DNA of 37,391 bases from NCBI GenBank assembly GCA_945876205.1, contig CAMCNL010000006.1:1-37391 (forward strand). Direction: 5' to 3'. Shown here piece after piece: positions 24,732 to 31,607 of this stretch. The position numbers were made by a program, and so were the translations under genes. This DNA is from Candidatus Sulfopaludibacter sp. SbA3. GTDB lineage: Bacteria; Acidobacteriota; Vicinamibacteria; Vicinamibacterales; UBA2999. Below the pieces are notes generated by a model, which saw only the letters and a list, made by a program, of their open reading frames with translations, was not told where the DNA came from and did no database searches. Position 1 is the first letter of the stretch. Each line of letters starts with the position of its first letter.

Positions 24732-26264
24732 TTATCCGAGGAAGAATCTGTACGCGGGATTGTCGTATTCGGTCGTGTACGGGTAACCGAGTCCCTCGAG
24801 AAAATCGCGGAACGCCGGCAGGTCGGCGTCTTCGACCTCGAAGCCTGCGAGCACGCGCCCGAAGTCGGCGCCGTGGTTGCGGTAGTGGAACAGGCTGATG
24901 TTCCAGCGTCCACCAAGCTTGTCGAGAAAATCGGTCAGCGCACCGGGCCGCTCGGGAAACTCGAACCGGCAGAGCCGCTCGTGGCGCACGTCGGGGGCAT
25001 GTCCCCCGACCATGTGGCGCACGTGCAGCTTCGCCATCTCGTTGTCGGTGAGATCGGCCGTCTCGTATCCGCCCGCGTTCAACTCTGCGGCCAGCGCCGT
25101 GGCATCGTTCCGCGACCGCGTCGCGATGCCGACGAAGATATGCGCCTGGCGGCGATCGCTCAATCGATAGTTGAACTCCGTGACCACGCGGCGGCCGATC
25201 GCCGCGCAGAACTCGCGAAAAGCGCCGGGGCGCTCGGGAATGGTGACCGCCAGCAGCGCTTCGCGCGCTTCGCCCACCTCGGCGCGCTCGGCCACGAAGC
25301 GCAGCCGGTCGAAATTCATGTTGGCGCCACTCAGCACGGCGACCAGCGACTGGCCGCGCACGCCTTCGCGTGCGACCCAGGCCTTCAACCCCGCGGTCGC
25401 CAGCGCGCCGGCCGGCTCCATCACCGTCCGCGTCTCGTCGAAGATGTCCTTGATCGCCGCACAGATCTCGTCGTTGGAGACGCGGATGATCTCGTCCACC
25501 GTCTCCTGCACGATCGGGAAGGTGATCTCGCCGACTTCGCGCACCGCGACGCCGTCCGCGAAGATGCCGACGTGGTCGAGGCGCACGCGCCGGCCGGCGG
25601 CGACCGACTGGTACATCGCGTCGGCCTCGAACGGCTCGACGCCAATCACCTTCACGTCCGGCCGCAGCATCTTGATGTAGCCGGCAATGCCGGCAATCAG
25701 GCCGCCGCCACCGATCGGCACGAACACCGCCGACAGCAGGTCCTGGCTGTGCCGGAGGATCTCGGCGCCGATCGTCCCCTGGCCGGCGATCACCAGCGGA
25801 TCGTCGAACGGATGAATGAACGTCATCCCGTTCTCCGCCGCGAGCGTGTCGCAATGCGCCTTCGCGTCGGCGTAGCTGTCGCCCGCGAGCACCACCTCGG
25901 CGCCCATCCCCTTCACCGCGTCCACCTTGATCGACGGCGTCGTCTGCGGCATCACGATGACCGCGCGCAATCCGAGCTTGCGCGCCGAAAACGCGACGCC
26001 CTGTGAATGGTTGCCGGCGCTGGCGGTGATGACGCCGCGGTGGCGTTCTTCCAGGGTGAGGTGCGCGATCTTGTTGTAGGCGCCGCGCAGCTTGAAGCTG
26101 AAGACCGGCTGCAGGTCTTCGCGCTTGAGCAGGACATAGTTGCCGAGACGGCGCGAGAGGATCGGCGCCCGATCGAGCGGCGTCTCGCGCGCGACGTCGT
26201 AGACGCGGCTCGTGAGAATCGCGTGCAGCAACTGCGTCAGCGAGAGGGGGGCGGTCACGGGCAT
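24732..26264 (-). CDS. ilvA: Threonine ammonia-lyase (threonine deaminase), biosynthetic
   Basis: 510 aa, matching the ~514 aa biosynthetic enzyme. The frame is open upstream to 26612, but homology starts at the ATG at 26264. 'PVFSFKLRGAYN' holds the PLP-binding Lys (about K58), 'ASAGNHSQGVA' the substrate loop, and 'PIGGGGLIAGIAGYIK' the PLP-phosphate loop. Two ACT-like regulatory repeats follow, 'IPERPGAFREFCAAIG' (about 325-400) and 'FPERPGALTDFLDKLGG' (about 420-500), so isoleucine feedback is expected. It makes 2-oxobutanoate for isoleucine synthesis. It lies downstream of the PHP gene (38-base gap) and upstream of tadA. Confidence 0.95.
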   Translation of the reverse strand: MPVTAPLSLTQLLHAILTSRVYDVARETPLDRAPILSRRLGNYVLLKREDLQPVFSFKLRGAYNKIAHLTLEERHRGVITASAGNHSQGVAFSARKLGLRAVIVMPQTTPSIKVDAVKGMGAEVVLAGDSYADAKAHCDTLAAENGMTFIHPFDDPLVIAGQGTIGAEILRHSQDLLSAVFVPIGGGGLIAGIAGYIKMLRPDVKVIGVEPFEADAMYQSVAAGRRVRLDHVGIFADGVAVREVGEITFPIVQETVDEIIRVSNDEICAAIKDIFDETRTVMEPAGALATAGLKAWVAREGVRGQSLVAVLSGANMNFDRLRFVAERAEVGEAREALLAVTIPERPGAFREFCAAIGRRVVTEFNYRLSDRRQAHIFVGIATRSRNDATALAAELNAGGYETADLTDNEMAKLHVRHMVGGHAPDVRHERLCRFEFPERPGALTDFLDKLGGRWNISLFHYRNHGADFGRVLAGFEVEDADLPAFRDFLEGLGYPYTTEYDNPAYRFFLG

Positions 26265-26302
26265 GGGGCTAAGAGAAAGGTTAGCCCAAGTTGCCGCCTG
26301 TA

Positions 26303-27007
26303 TCAGGCGGTAACGTGCGACGGCTGGGCCGCGCGCGACTCGCCGCCGACGTACTTCGTCCAGTACAGGCTTCCCATCACGCCGACGGCGGTCGCCCACG
26401 AAATCGGCTGGCTGACCACCGTGACGCGTCCGGCGGCGATGGCGGCGCAGATCGCCGAGGCGTTGGGTTGAGCGTCGACCAGCGAATAGGTCGACCCGAA
26501 CTGCTCCATCCGGTGAACGTCGCCGTTGCCGACCATCGGCTTCCCGTGACGGGCCGCCCAGCGTTCGGCCAGCCGGTTGAAGTTGAGCGTCGAGGTGTAC
26601 ATCGCGTTGCATTCGACCGCGTCGAAAAGCTCGGGATACTGGTTCATGCGGCCACGCAGCGACATCCCCGCGGGAAAGAACGGGTGCGGCGCGACCACGA
26701 GTCCCGACCGCTCCTGCTTCAGCGTCCGCAGGTCTTCGAAGGTCTCGACGTCCTCGGCGCCCTGCTCGAAATTCAGCAACAGGACATGCCGGCCCTCCAC
26801 GGTGCGTTCGATGCCCGGGATGAGCACGATGCCGCGCTCGATCGCGTAGCTCTCGAGCGGCCGTAAATCCAACTGGCGATCGTGCAGCGTGACCGCCAGG
26901 GCGTCGTACCCCAGGGCGGCAGCGCGGTCGATTAAGTCGCGTGTGGTGTAGGAAATGCGGTCTAGCGGGTCGTCCGCGGTATGGCTGTGGAGCTCGACCT
27001 TCAGCAT
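26303..27007 (-). CDS. PHP-domain phosphoesterase
   Basis: 234 aa from the ATG at 27007; the frame is open to 27070 but the PHP fold starts at 'LKVELHSHTADDP'. Metal-ligand blocks are 'ELHSHT' (H7, H9), 'AVTLHDRQ', 'PGIERTVEGRHVLLL', 'VVAPHPFFPAG' and 'GNGDVHRMEQFG'. PHP proteins hydrolyse phosphoesters with two or three bound metals; small stand-alone members often act on nucleotides or histidinol phosphate. The substrate cannot be read here. TATGGT lies only 6 bases before the ATG and no Shine-Dalgarno sequence is visible, so the transcript may be leaderless. Confidence 0.85.
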   Translation of the reverse strand: MLKVELHSHTADDPLDRISYTTRDLIDRAAALGYDALAVTLHDRQLDLRPLESYAIERGIVLIPGIERTVEGRHVLLLNFEQGAEDVETFEDLRTLKQERSGLVVAPHPFFPAGMSLRGRMNQYPELFDAVECNAMYTSTLNFNRLAERWAARHGKPMVGNGDVHRMEQFGSTYSLVDAQPNASAICAAIAAGRVTVVSQPISWATAVGVMGSLYWTKYVGGESRAAQPSHVTA

Positions 27008-27013
27008 GCCTGA

Positions 27014-27019
27014 ACCATA
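27014..27019 (-). promoter_or_regulatory. Possible -10 element (TATGGT), leaderless spacing
   Basis: TATGGT on the minus strand ends 6 bases before the ATG of the PHP gene, which would place the transcript start at or next to the start codon. Confidence 0.4.
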
Positions 27020-27098
27020 TTCACAACTCCTGCCGCCCATTTCAAGCCCCACCGGACCTCTTTCTTCCATTTAGTGGGCCTCGGACGGGGGAAAACGG

Positions 27099-27127
27099 TA
27101 TGATTCCCCGTCTTTTTTCGACGGAGG
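27099..27127 (+). promoter_or_regulatory. Possible -10 element (TATGAT) and GGAGG ribosome-binding site
   Basis: TATGAT (27099-27104) would start a transcript near 27111. GGAGG (27123-27127) sits 6 bases before the ATG at 27134. No good -35 element is seen. Confidence 0.45.
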
Positions 27128-27133
27128 CCGTGA

Positions 27134-28087
27134 ATGAGGAGACAGATCGTCCTGGGCGCCCTGCTGGTATTCGGTGCCCTTTCCCTGACCGTGGCGGCAT
27201 TGCAACAGCCCCCGGCACCTTCGGCGGCCGGCCTCGAGGTCGAGAAGCTGACCGACAACCTCTACGTCCTCAAGGCGCTGACCAACGGCGGCGGCGGCAA
27301 CACGTCGGTCTTCATCACGGCGAACGGCGTCACGGTGGTCGACACCAAGAACCCCGGCTGGGGCCAGCCGCTGCTCGAGAAGATCAAGACGATCACCAAC
27401 AACCCGGTGACGATGATCATCAACACGCACACGCATGGCGATCACGTGAGCGGCAACGTCGAGTTCCCCGCCACCGTGGACGTCGTCTCCCACGAAAACA
27501 CCAAGGCCAACATGGCGGCGATGCGGCCGCCGTCGTTCACCGCGCCGCCAGCCGGCGGCCCGGCCCCGAACATCTTCGCGGCGCACCAGGGGCACAACCT
27601 TCCGAAGCGGACGTTCAAGGACAAGCTGACGATCGGCGCCGGCGCCGATCGGATCGATCTCTATTACTTCGGGCCGGCGCATACCAACGGCGACGCGATG
27701 GTCTTCTTCCCGTCGGCGCGCGTGCTGCACATGGCCGACGTGTTCGCGAACAAGGGCCTGCCCGGCATGGACGCCAACAACGGCGGCACCGGCATCGGCT
27801 ACGCCGCCACGCTGACGAAGGCGGCGAACTGGGCCGACTCGGCCAATGTCGAGAAGATCGTCAACGGGCACAACGCCGCCACGACCACCCGCGCCGAGCT
27901 GCGCGAGTTCATTTCCTACATCCAGGACTTCGTGAAGGCCGTCCAGGACGGGAAGAAGGCCGGCAAGAGTGTCGATGAAACGGCGAGCGCCTGGAAGACC
28001 CCGGCGAAGTACGCCGGATACGAGGCCGCGCCGGTCCCGGTTCGCGTACGCGCCAACGTCGACTTGATCTACAAGGAGACGAAGTAG
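27134..28087 (+). CDS. Exported metallo-beta-lactamase-fold hydrolase
   Basis: 317 aa with a signal peptide (about 1-24). The metal site is complete: 'INTHTHGDHVSGN' (H99, H101, D103, H104), 'YYFGPAHTNGDAMVFFP' (third Zn1 His), 'LHMADVF' (bridging Asp) and 'IVNGHNAATT' (last His). This matches subclass-B3-like or quinoprotein-relay-type hydrolases acting in the periplasm. The C-terminal region is Lys-rich and helical. It stands alone, divergent from the PHP gene and 62 bases before a membrane protein. Substrate unknown; a lactamase role is possible but not implied. It contrasts with the MBL-like protein at 35367-36392, where the Zn1 ligands are changed. Confidence 0.9.
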   Translation: MRRQIVLGALLVFGALSLTVAALQQPPAPSAAGLEVEKLTDNLYVLKALTNGGGGNTSVFITANGVTVVDTKNPGWGQPLLEKIKTITNNPVTMIINTHTHGDHVSGNVEFPATVDVVSHENTKANMAAMRPPSFTAPPAGGPAPNIFAAHQGHNLPKRTFKDKLTIGAGADRIDLYYFGPAHTNGDAMVFFPSARVLHMADVFANKGLPGMDANNGGTGIGYAATLTKAANWADSANVEKIVNGHNAATTTRAELREFISYIQDFVKAVQDGKKAGKSVDETASAWKTPAKYAGYEAAPVPVRVRANVDLIYKETK

Positions 28088-28137
28088 CCGAGGCGGGCCT
28101 GCGACCGGCGGAAAGGCTCGGCCCGGGCCTCTCCTGT

Positions 28138-28143
28138 TAGACT
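28138..28143 (+). promoter_or_regulatory. Possible -10 element (TAGACT), leaderless spacing
   Basis: TAGACT ends 6 bases before the GTG at 28150, with no Shine-Dalgarno sequence in between. Confidence 0.35.
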
Positions 28144-28149
28144 TCTGCC

Positions 28150-29352
28150 GTGAGCAGCGTCGTCAACACCTCCGGATCCCGCCTGCACCTCGACGGCGCC
28201 GGCGACGCGACGGCGCCGAGCCGCGTACTGACGACGCGCTTTCTCGACTTCTGGCTGCTGGGCGGCGCGAGCATCCTCGTATGGCTGGTGATGATCGCCG
28301 TGCAGGGATTCAGGGCGAGCTGGGCCGTCGATCAGCATTTCAAGAACCTGACGGTCACCACCGCCTCGCTCTCGCTGCTCGTCAACTACCCGCACTTCCT
28401 GATTTCGTACAAGCTGGCGTACAGCCGCGGGCGCGGGTTCATCTTCCGCAACTGGTGGCAGCTCATCGCCGTGCCGTTGCTGATGACGGCGACGTTCGCG
28501 ATCGCCTACTTCTATTTCGCCGTGCCGGTTGGCAATCTGCCGATGGTGGCGACGCTCCAGAGCGCGCTCTCGCCGTGGGGCGCGAACGCGGGCGTGGTCG
28601 CGGGACCGCGGCTCGGCGACGTGCTCTTCACCGCCGTCTTCAACCTGATGATCTTCACCGTCGGCTGGCATTACACCAAGCAGGTCTTCGGCTGCATGAT
28701 GGTCTACGCGCATTTCGACGGCTACACGATGACGAAGCCGCAGCGCGATCTCACCAAGTGGGGGCTGCTCAGCATCTGGGGGATGAACTTCGTCTACAGC
28801 AACATCAGTGGATCGGAGAGCATCTTCTCGAACTTCAGGTACCACACGCTCGATCTACCCGACATCGCCGGACCGATCTCGCTCATGGCCGTCGCCGCCG
28901 GCTTCCTGCTCGTCGTCTACAAGGTGTTCTACGTCAACTACCGGGACAGCAGACAGGTGCCCAGCCTGAACCTGCTGGCGCCGTTCGTCGCGCTCTACAT
29001 CTGGTGGCTGCCGCAGACGCGGCAGTATGAGTTCTACTTCCTGCTGACGCCGCTCTTTCACTCGCTGCAGTACCTGGCGTTCGTCTACAAGATGGAAGAC
29101 ACACGCCTCAAGAAAGTCCACAACCGCGAGGTCCAGGCCACCGCCGTGATCGTCGGCGCCGTGTTAGCCGGCTGGCTGTTCTTCGAGTTCCTGCCCAACA
29201 CCGTCGACAACGTGCTCGGCACCTACAACTCGTGGCAGATGTTCTTCTTCTTCACCGCCGCGATGCTGTTCATCAACATCCATCACTACTTCATCGACAA
29301 CGTCCTCTGGCGTTTCCGCGACCCCGAAGTCCGCGAATATCTGCTCGCGTAG
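28150..29352 (+). CDS. Polytopic membrane protein of unknown function
   Basis: 400 aa with roughly nine to ten hydrophobic segments, from 'FWLLGGASILVWLVMIAV' to 'MFFFFTAAMLFINIHHYFID'. His residues recur at membrane borders: 'LVNYPHFLISYKLAY', 'FTVGWHYTKQVFGCMMVYAHF', 'FHSLQYLAFVYKM' and the C-terminal 'NIHHYFIDNVLWRFRDPEVR'. The spacing resembles di-iron membrane oxidases or desaturases only loosely, so I do not assign one. The start is GTG with a TAGACT hexamer 6 bases before it. It may be co-transcribed with the upstream hydrolase (62-base gap) or read from its own promoter. Confidence 0.8.
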   Translation: MSSVVNTSGSRLHLDGAGDATAPSRVLTTRFLDFWLLGGASILVWLVMIAVQGFRASWAVDQHFKNLTVTTASLSLLVNYPHFLISYKLAYSRGRGFIFRNWWQLIAVPLLMTATFAIAYFYFAVPVGNLPMVATLQSALSPWGANAGVVAGPRLGDVLFTAVFNLMIFTVGWHYTKQVFGCMMVYAHFDGYTMTKPQRDLTKWGLLSIWGMNFVYSNISGSESIFSNFRYHTLDLPDIAGPISLMAVAAGFLLVVYKVFYVNYRDSRQVPSLNLLAPFVALYIWWLPQTRQYEFYFLLTPLFHSLQYLAFVYKMEDTRLKKVHNREVQATAVIVGAVLAGWLFFEFLPNTVDNVLGTYNSWQMFFFFTAAMLFINIHHYFIDNVLWRFRDPEVREYLLA

Positions 29353-29365
29353 TCTTCACAACCTA

Positions 29366-29393
29366 CGGCACACCGAGGCACTGAGGCACCGAG
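29366..29393. repeat. Short tandem repeat (GAGGCACnn units)
   Basis: Three near-copies of an 8-9-base unit (GGCACACCGA, GGCACTGA, GGCACCGAG) follow the membrane protein gene. The style is similar to the CACGAAGG array at 11883. Confidence 0.6.
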
Positions 29394-29409
29394 CCCTCTC
29401 TTCTTGCAG

Positions 29410-29430
29410 CGCGGACCTTCACGGTCCGCG
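29410..29430. terminator. Perfect 8-bp hairpin downstream of the membrane protein
   Basis: CGCGGACC and GGTCCGCG enclose loop TTCAC, 57 bases after the stop at 29352. AAAG follows but no T-run, so it is only a possible terminator. The stem sequence is nearly that of the real terminator at 31498-31518 on the other side of the island. Confidence 0.4.
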
Positions 29431-29483
29431 AAAGACCTCGCTCAGTCGTACCTAGTGTCCTTCTTGGAGCCGGACCGAGTAAG

Positions 29484-29632
29484 ACCGCGTCCTGACGACG
29501 CCGGGCATCTCGCTCCGACTCGGCGGCTCGGCACGCCCACCGAGAGTCGTGACGTCCCAGCCTTCGTTGCCGCACCTGTTCTCCGGCGACCGAGTCCACC
29601 TCGCTCCGCGAGACACCCGACGCCGCAGGCCG
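29484..29632 (-). repeat. ~145-bp imperfect palindrome, copy A
   Basis: Read on the minus strand it aligns with copy B at 31344-31487. Shared blocks include CCTGCGGCGTCGGGTGT, CTCGGTCGCCGGAGAAC and GGGCGTGCCGAGCCG. The element is itself palindromic: its outer arms (about 29487-29512 and 29607-29630) pair, and within the core block mismatches are of the kind that become G-U pairs in minus-strand RNA. It marks the left edge of the lower-GC segment. No coding capacity is apparent. Confidence 0.8.
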
Positions 29633-29702
29633 CTGGAGAATCGTCCAATCTCGGGATGGCGAAGACCCTATCACTCGTTGTCCTGCAGCGACCAAGGCTC
29701 GT

Positions 29703-29882
29703 GAAATCACATTCACGGAGCAGGAATTTCTGGTCGCCGTACGCGATGCGGCAAGCCTTCTTTCGCAAACGTCGGCCATTTTTGCCTCCCTGTTCACCTT
29801 CGCAGCACTCGGAGCGTGGCTGCTGTGGGCAATCCCCGTCTTCGCGTTCAGTATTCTGGTCGAAGGGTCAGTCGGCGCCTAG
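29703..29882 (+). pseudogene. Protein-like reading frame without start codon
   Basis: The frame ending at TAG 29880-29882 reads 'EITFTEQEFLVAVRDAASLL', then a hydrophobic stretch 'AIFASLFTFAALGAWLLWAI', then 'LVEGSVGA'. Its composition is that of a real small membrane protein with one or two transmembrane segments. There is no ATG, GTG or TTG in frame. Upstream the frame runs into palindrome copy A. I read it as the 3' part of a gene cut by that element. The family is not recognised. Confidence 0.35.
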
Positions 29883-30086
29883 GTTGTCCTGATCGTCCAC
29901 ATCAATCACATGGGCGACCGCGTCGTTCGCCAGCAGAAGGCGTTGCAGCGCCCATGTCAGGTGAGCCGGGAAACGAACCCGTCAGCGTGCGAAGCGACAA
30001 AGACATGCCGATGTTGCGATGGTCAGAGCCAGCAGCAGGCAAGTGAGAGCGACGGACGTTCGCCCACTTCTGGTCCAATCCGAATC
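29868..30086 (-). pseudogene. Degraded small exported-protein frame with internal TGA
   Basis: On the minus strand one frame gives 'VALTCLLLALTIATSACL' (like a signal peptide with lipobox-like end), then 'CRFAR', a TGA (29979-29981 region), then 'RVRFPAHLTWALQRLLLAND' and 'AVAHVIDVDDQDNLGAD'. No usable start codon is in frame; the nearest ATG (in 'MRFGLDQKWANVRR') is in another frame, which suggests a further frameshift. It overlaps the end of the opposite-strand frame at 29882 by 15 bases. Probably a decayed gene. Confidence 0.3.
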
Positions 30087-30156
30087 TCATGCTTGTTCCG
30101 AGCAGGACGTTTCGACATGCTTGAATCGATTTCCGACTCTCGTGGCTTGAGGCGGT

Positions 30157-30258
30157 CACGCGTTGGGCGATCCTGTAAAAGAACAACCAGATCCGTGTCA
30201 CAGAATGCAGGATCAGAGGTCTGGATCCGCTTCTACGCTTTGAGGTTCTGGATTGGCC
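30157..30258. other. Non-coding 3' region with nested inverted repeats
   Basis: CGCGTTGGGC (30159-30168) pairs with GCCCTAACGCG (30256-30266, with one bulged base). GATCCTG (30169-30175) pairs with CAGGATC (30208-30214). It follows the stop of the split gene on the minus strand and could fold as its 3' end. No gene is seen. Confidence 0.3.
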
Positions 30259-31008
30259 CTAACGCGCGGAGTTGTGCTCCGAGTGCATGAACAGCGTGTA
30301 CTCAACGTCGGTGCCGGCGGGGTTCTTGGCAGTGCGCGGATTGGCTGGGTCACCGAGCACATTCGTGATCCGGTAGCAAAACCTAACCTCGTGGACCAGT
30401 CCCGCCGGATCGAACACATCGGCATAGCCAGCCGTGCCCCAGACGTAAACATGTCGACTGCCGTTCTTCACCGCCACCAGGTCGCTAGCTGGAATAACCC
30501 CGGTGGCAGCACTAAGGTGCCCATGCGGCCCTATGACTACGGGGGCCATGGACTCTGAATAGGAAAAATCGAAGCCTGCGGGCAACGGAGTTGTACGAAC
30601 CTCGTACTCAACCACTAACCTCATGTCGACGGTAGGCGTCGCGCCACTGTTCTCCAAAATCGGCGTGACTCTGTATTCGATGTTGGTTGGGGTGCCATCT
30701 GGTAGATCGTCCCATCGCATGCTCTGATGGAAACCTTGGACGTGGACAAACGGTCGCTGCACTGCAACCAGCGATTCGTCAGCAGTTCCCGCGCTCTCGA
30801 CGGCGGCGTCGGCCGCCTTGCGCGTTTCGGCCAGTCCGTCTCGCATGTACTCCGACTGCTTGTCGGCGGCGTCGCGCTGGCCAGTCATGATCGTGTTTTG
30901 CCTCTCGATGATGGCGTTCTGGCGTGAGGCTATTCGGACTTGGAACGCGATGGCTGCCAACTGCAGCGTGCCGAGAATGGCGGTCGCGATGGCAAGCCAG
31001 CGGGTCAG
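30259..31008 (-). pseudogene. Membrane-anchored hypothetical protein, 3' part of a split gene
   Basis: 249 codons if read from CTG 31008, which overlaps the TGA of the upstream frame. The first normal start in frame is TTG 30960, but that would delete half of the only transmembrane segment 'RWLAIATAILGTLQLAAIAF'. After it comes a charged coiled region 'QRDAADKQSEYMRDGLAETR', then a beta-rich domain from 'VQRPFVHVQGF' to 'CYRITNVLGDP'. In relatives I remember, the upstream piece ('DLRGTDASPLIVNVRP...') and this piece form one protein. A -1 frameshift here would restore that fusion. Base composition is lower in GC than its surroundings, which suggests acquisition. Function unknown. Confidence 0.6.
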
Positions 31009-31247
31009 GCAGCAGACTCCTGCTCCTTCTCGCGTTGTTCTCTGGTTGCTTCGTCGTCAGTCTGCGGGGTTGGTCGTACGTTGACGATCAGTGGTGAGGC
31101 GTCAGTACCACGCAGGTCAACGGGTGGCACCTGTTGAATGCGGATGCTCTCGGGCTGAGGTGGCTGTGTCTGCGCGAACGCACACGCACCTACTGAGAGC
31201 AGCAGCGTAACCGTCGAGAAGCTACGGGACGCCCAACCGTGGATCAC
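31005..31247 (-). pseudogene. 5' part of the split gene, with signal peptide
   Basis: 80 aa from GTG 31247 (TTG 31250 is also possible). Residues ~8-25 ('SFSTVTLLLSVGACAFA') look like a signal peptide, followed by a Pro/Gln-rich stretch and 'VDLRGTDASPLIVNVRPTPQ', then a Glu/Arg-rich helix. The frame ends at TGA 31005-31007, one base out of register with the downstream transmembrane part. Standing alone it would be a short exported peptide, but the composition fits the periplasmic N-terminus of the next frame. Confidence 0.55.
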
Positions 31248-31297
31248 CAAGCCTCACCTCGCTGTCGATCAGATATTGGACGCTGCCGAAGGATGAG

Positions 31298-31303
31298 ATT
31301 GTA
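31298..31303 (-). promoter_or_regulatory. Possible -10 element (TACAAT) for the split gene
   Basis: TACAAT on the minus strand lies about 50 bases upstream of the GTG at 31247. The -35 region falls just outside palindrome copy B and is not recognisable. Confidence 0.35.
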
Positions 31304-31343
31304 CGGCTAGTAAGGCGGGTGCGGTGCACCACGACACGGTTCG

Positions 31344-31487
31344 GCGTCCTGCGGCGTCGGGTGTTTGCGCAGCGAGCCGGTCTCGGTCGCCGGAGAACCG
31401 GCGCTACAACCGAGCCTCGGGCCTAGCGCCTCTCGGCGGGCGTGCCGAGCCGGCGAGCGGAGGCAAATACCCGGCGTCGCAGGGCGC
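31344..31487 (+). repeat. ~145-bp imperfect palindrome, copy B
   Basis: Outer arms 31344-31368 and 31463-31487 form a 25-bp helix: 21 Watson-Crick pairs and 4 G-U pairs on the plus strand, no unpaired position. Inner arms (GCCGG, CTCGG, GGCGCTA blocks) continue the pairing with interruptions. The whole aligns with copy A in inverted orientation. It lies between the promoter region of the split gene and the terminator of the receptor operon. Confidence 0.85.
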
Positions 31488-31490
31488 ATC

Positions 31491-31518
31491 AAAAAAAGGC
31501 GGACCCGGAAGGTCCGCC
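31491..31518 (-). terminator. Rho-independent terminator of the second receptor operon
   Basis: On the minus strand GGCGGACC-TTCCG-GGTCCGCC (perfect 8-bp stem) is followed directly by seven T. It lies 90 bases past the receptor stop at 31608. Confidence 0.88.
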
Positions 31519-31607
31519 TCCACGAGCACCGTGCTTAGCCTGTCGGCGCGAGGATGCGCACTCTAGAACAATCGCACCGAATCGCAGACCGACCGCACCG
31601 ACCAGCG
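31519..31607. other. 3' untranslated region of the receptor operon
   Basis: 89 bases between the terminator and the receptor stop codon. No gene or further structure seen. Confidence 0.5.

Noticed and set aside
29363-29797. Minus-strand open frame of 144 codons in the island
   Set aside because: Most of it is a translation of palindrome copy A; composition is Arg-rich and without recognisable domains.
30156-30266. Possible integron attC site or cassette boundary (GTTGGGC ... GCCCTAAC with a bulged base)
   Set aside because: The core halves are in the wrong order: attC reads RYYYAAC ... GTTRRRY. No second matching core lies at a suitable distance on either side, and no integrase is present.
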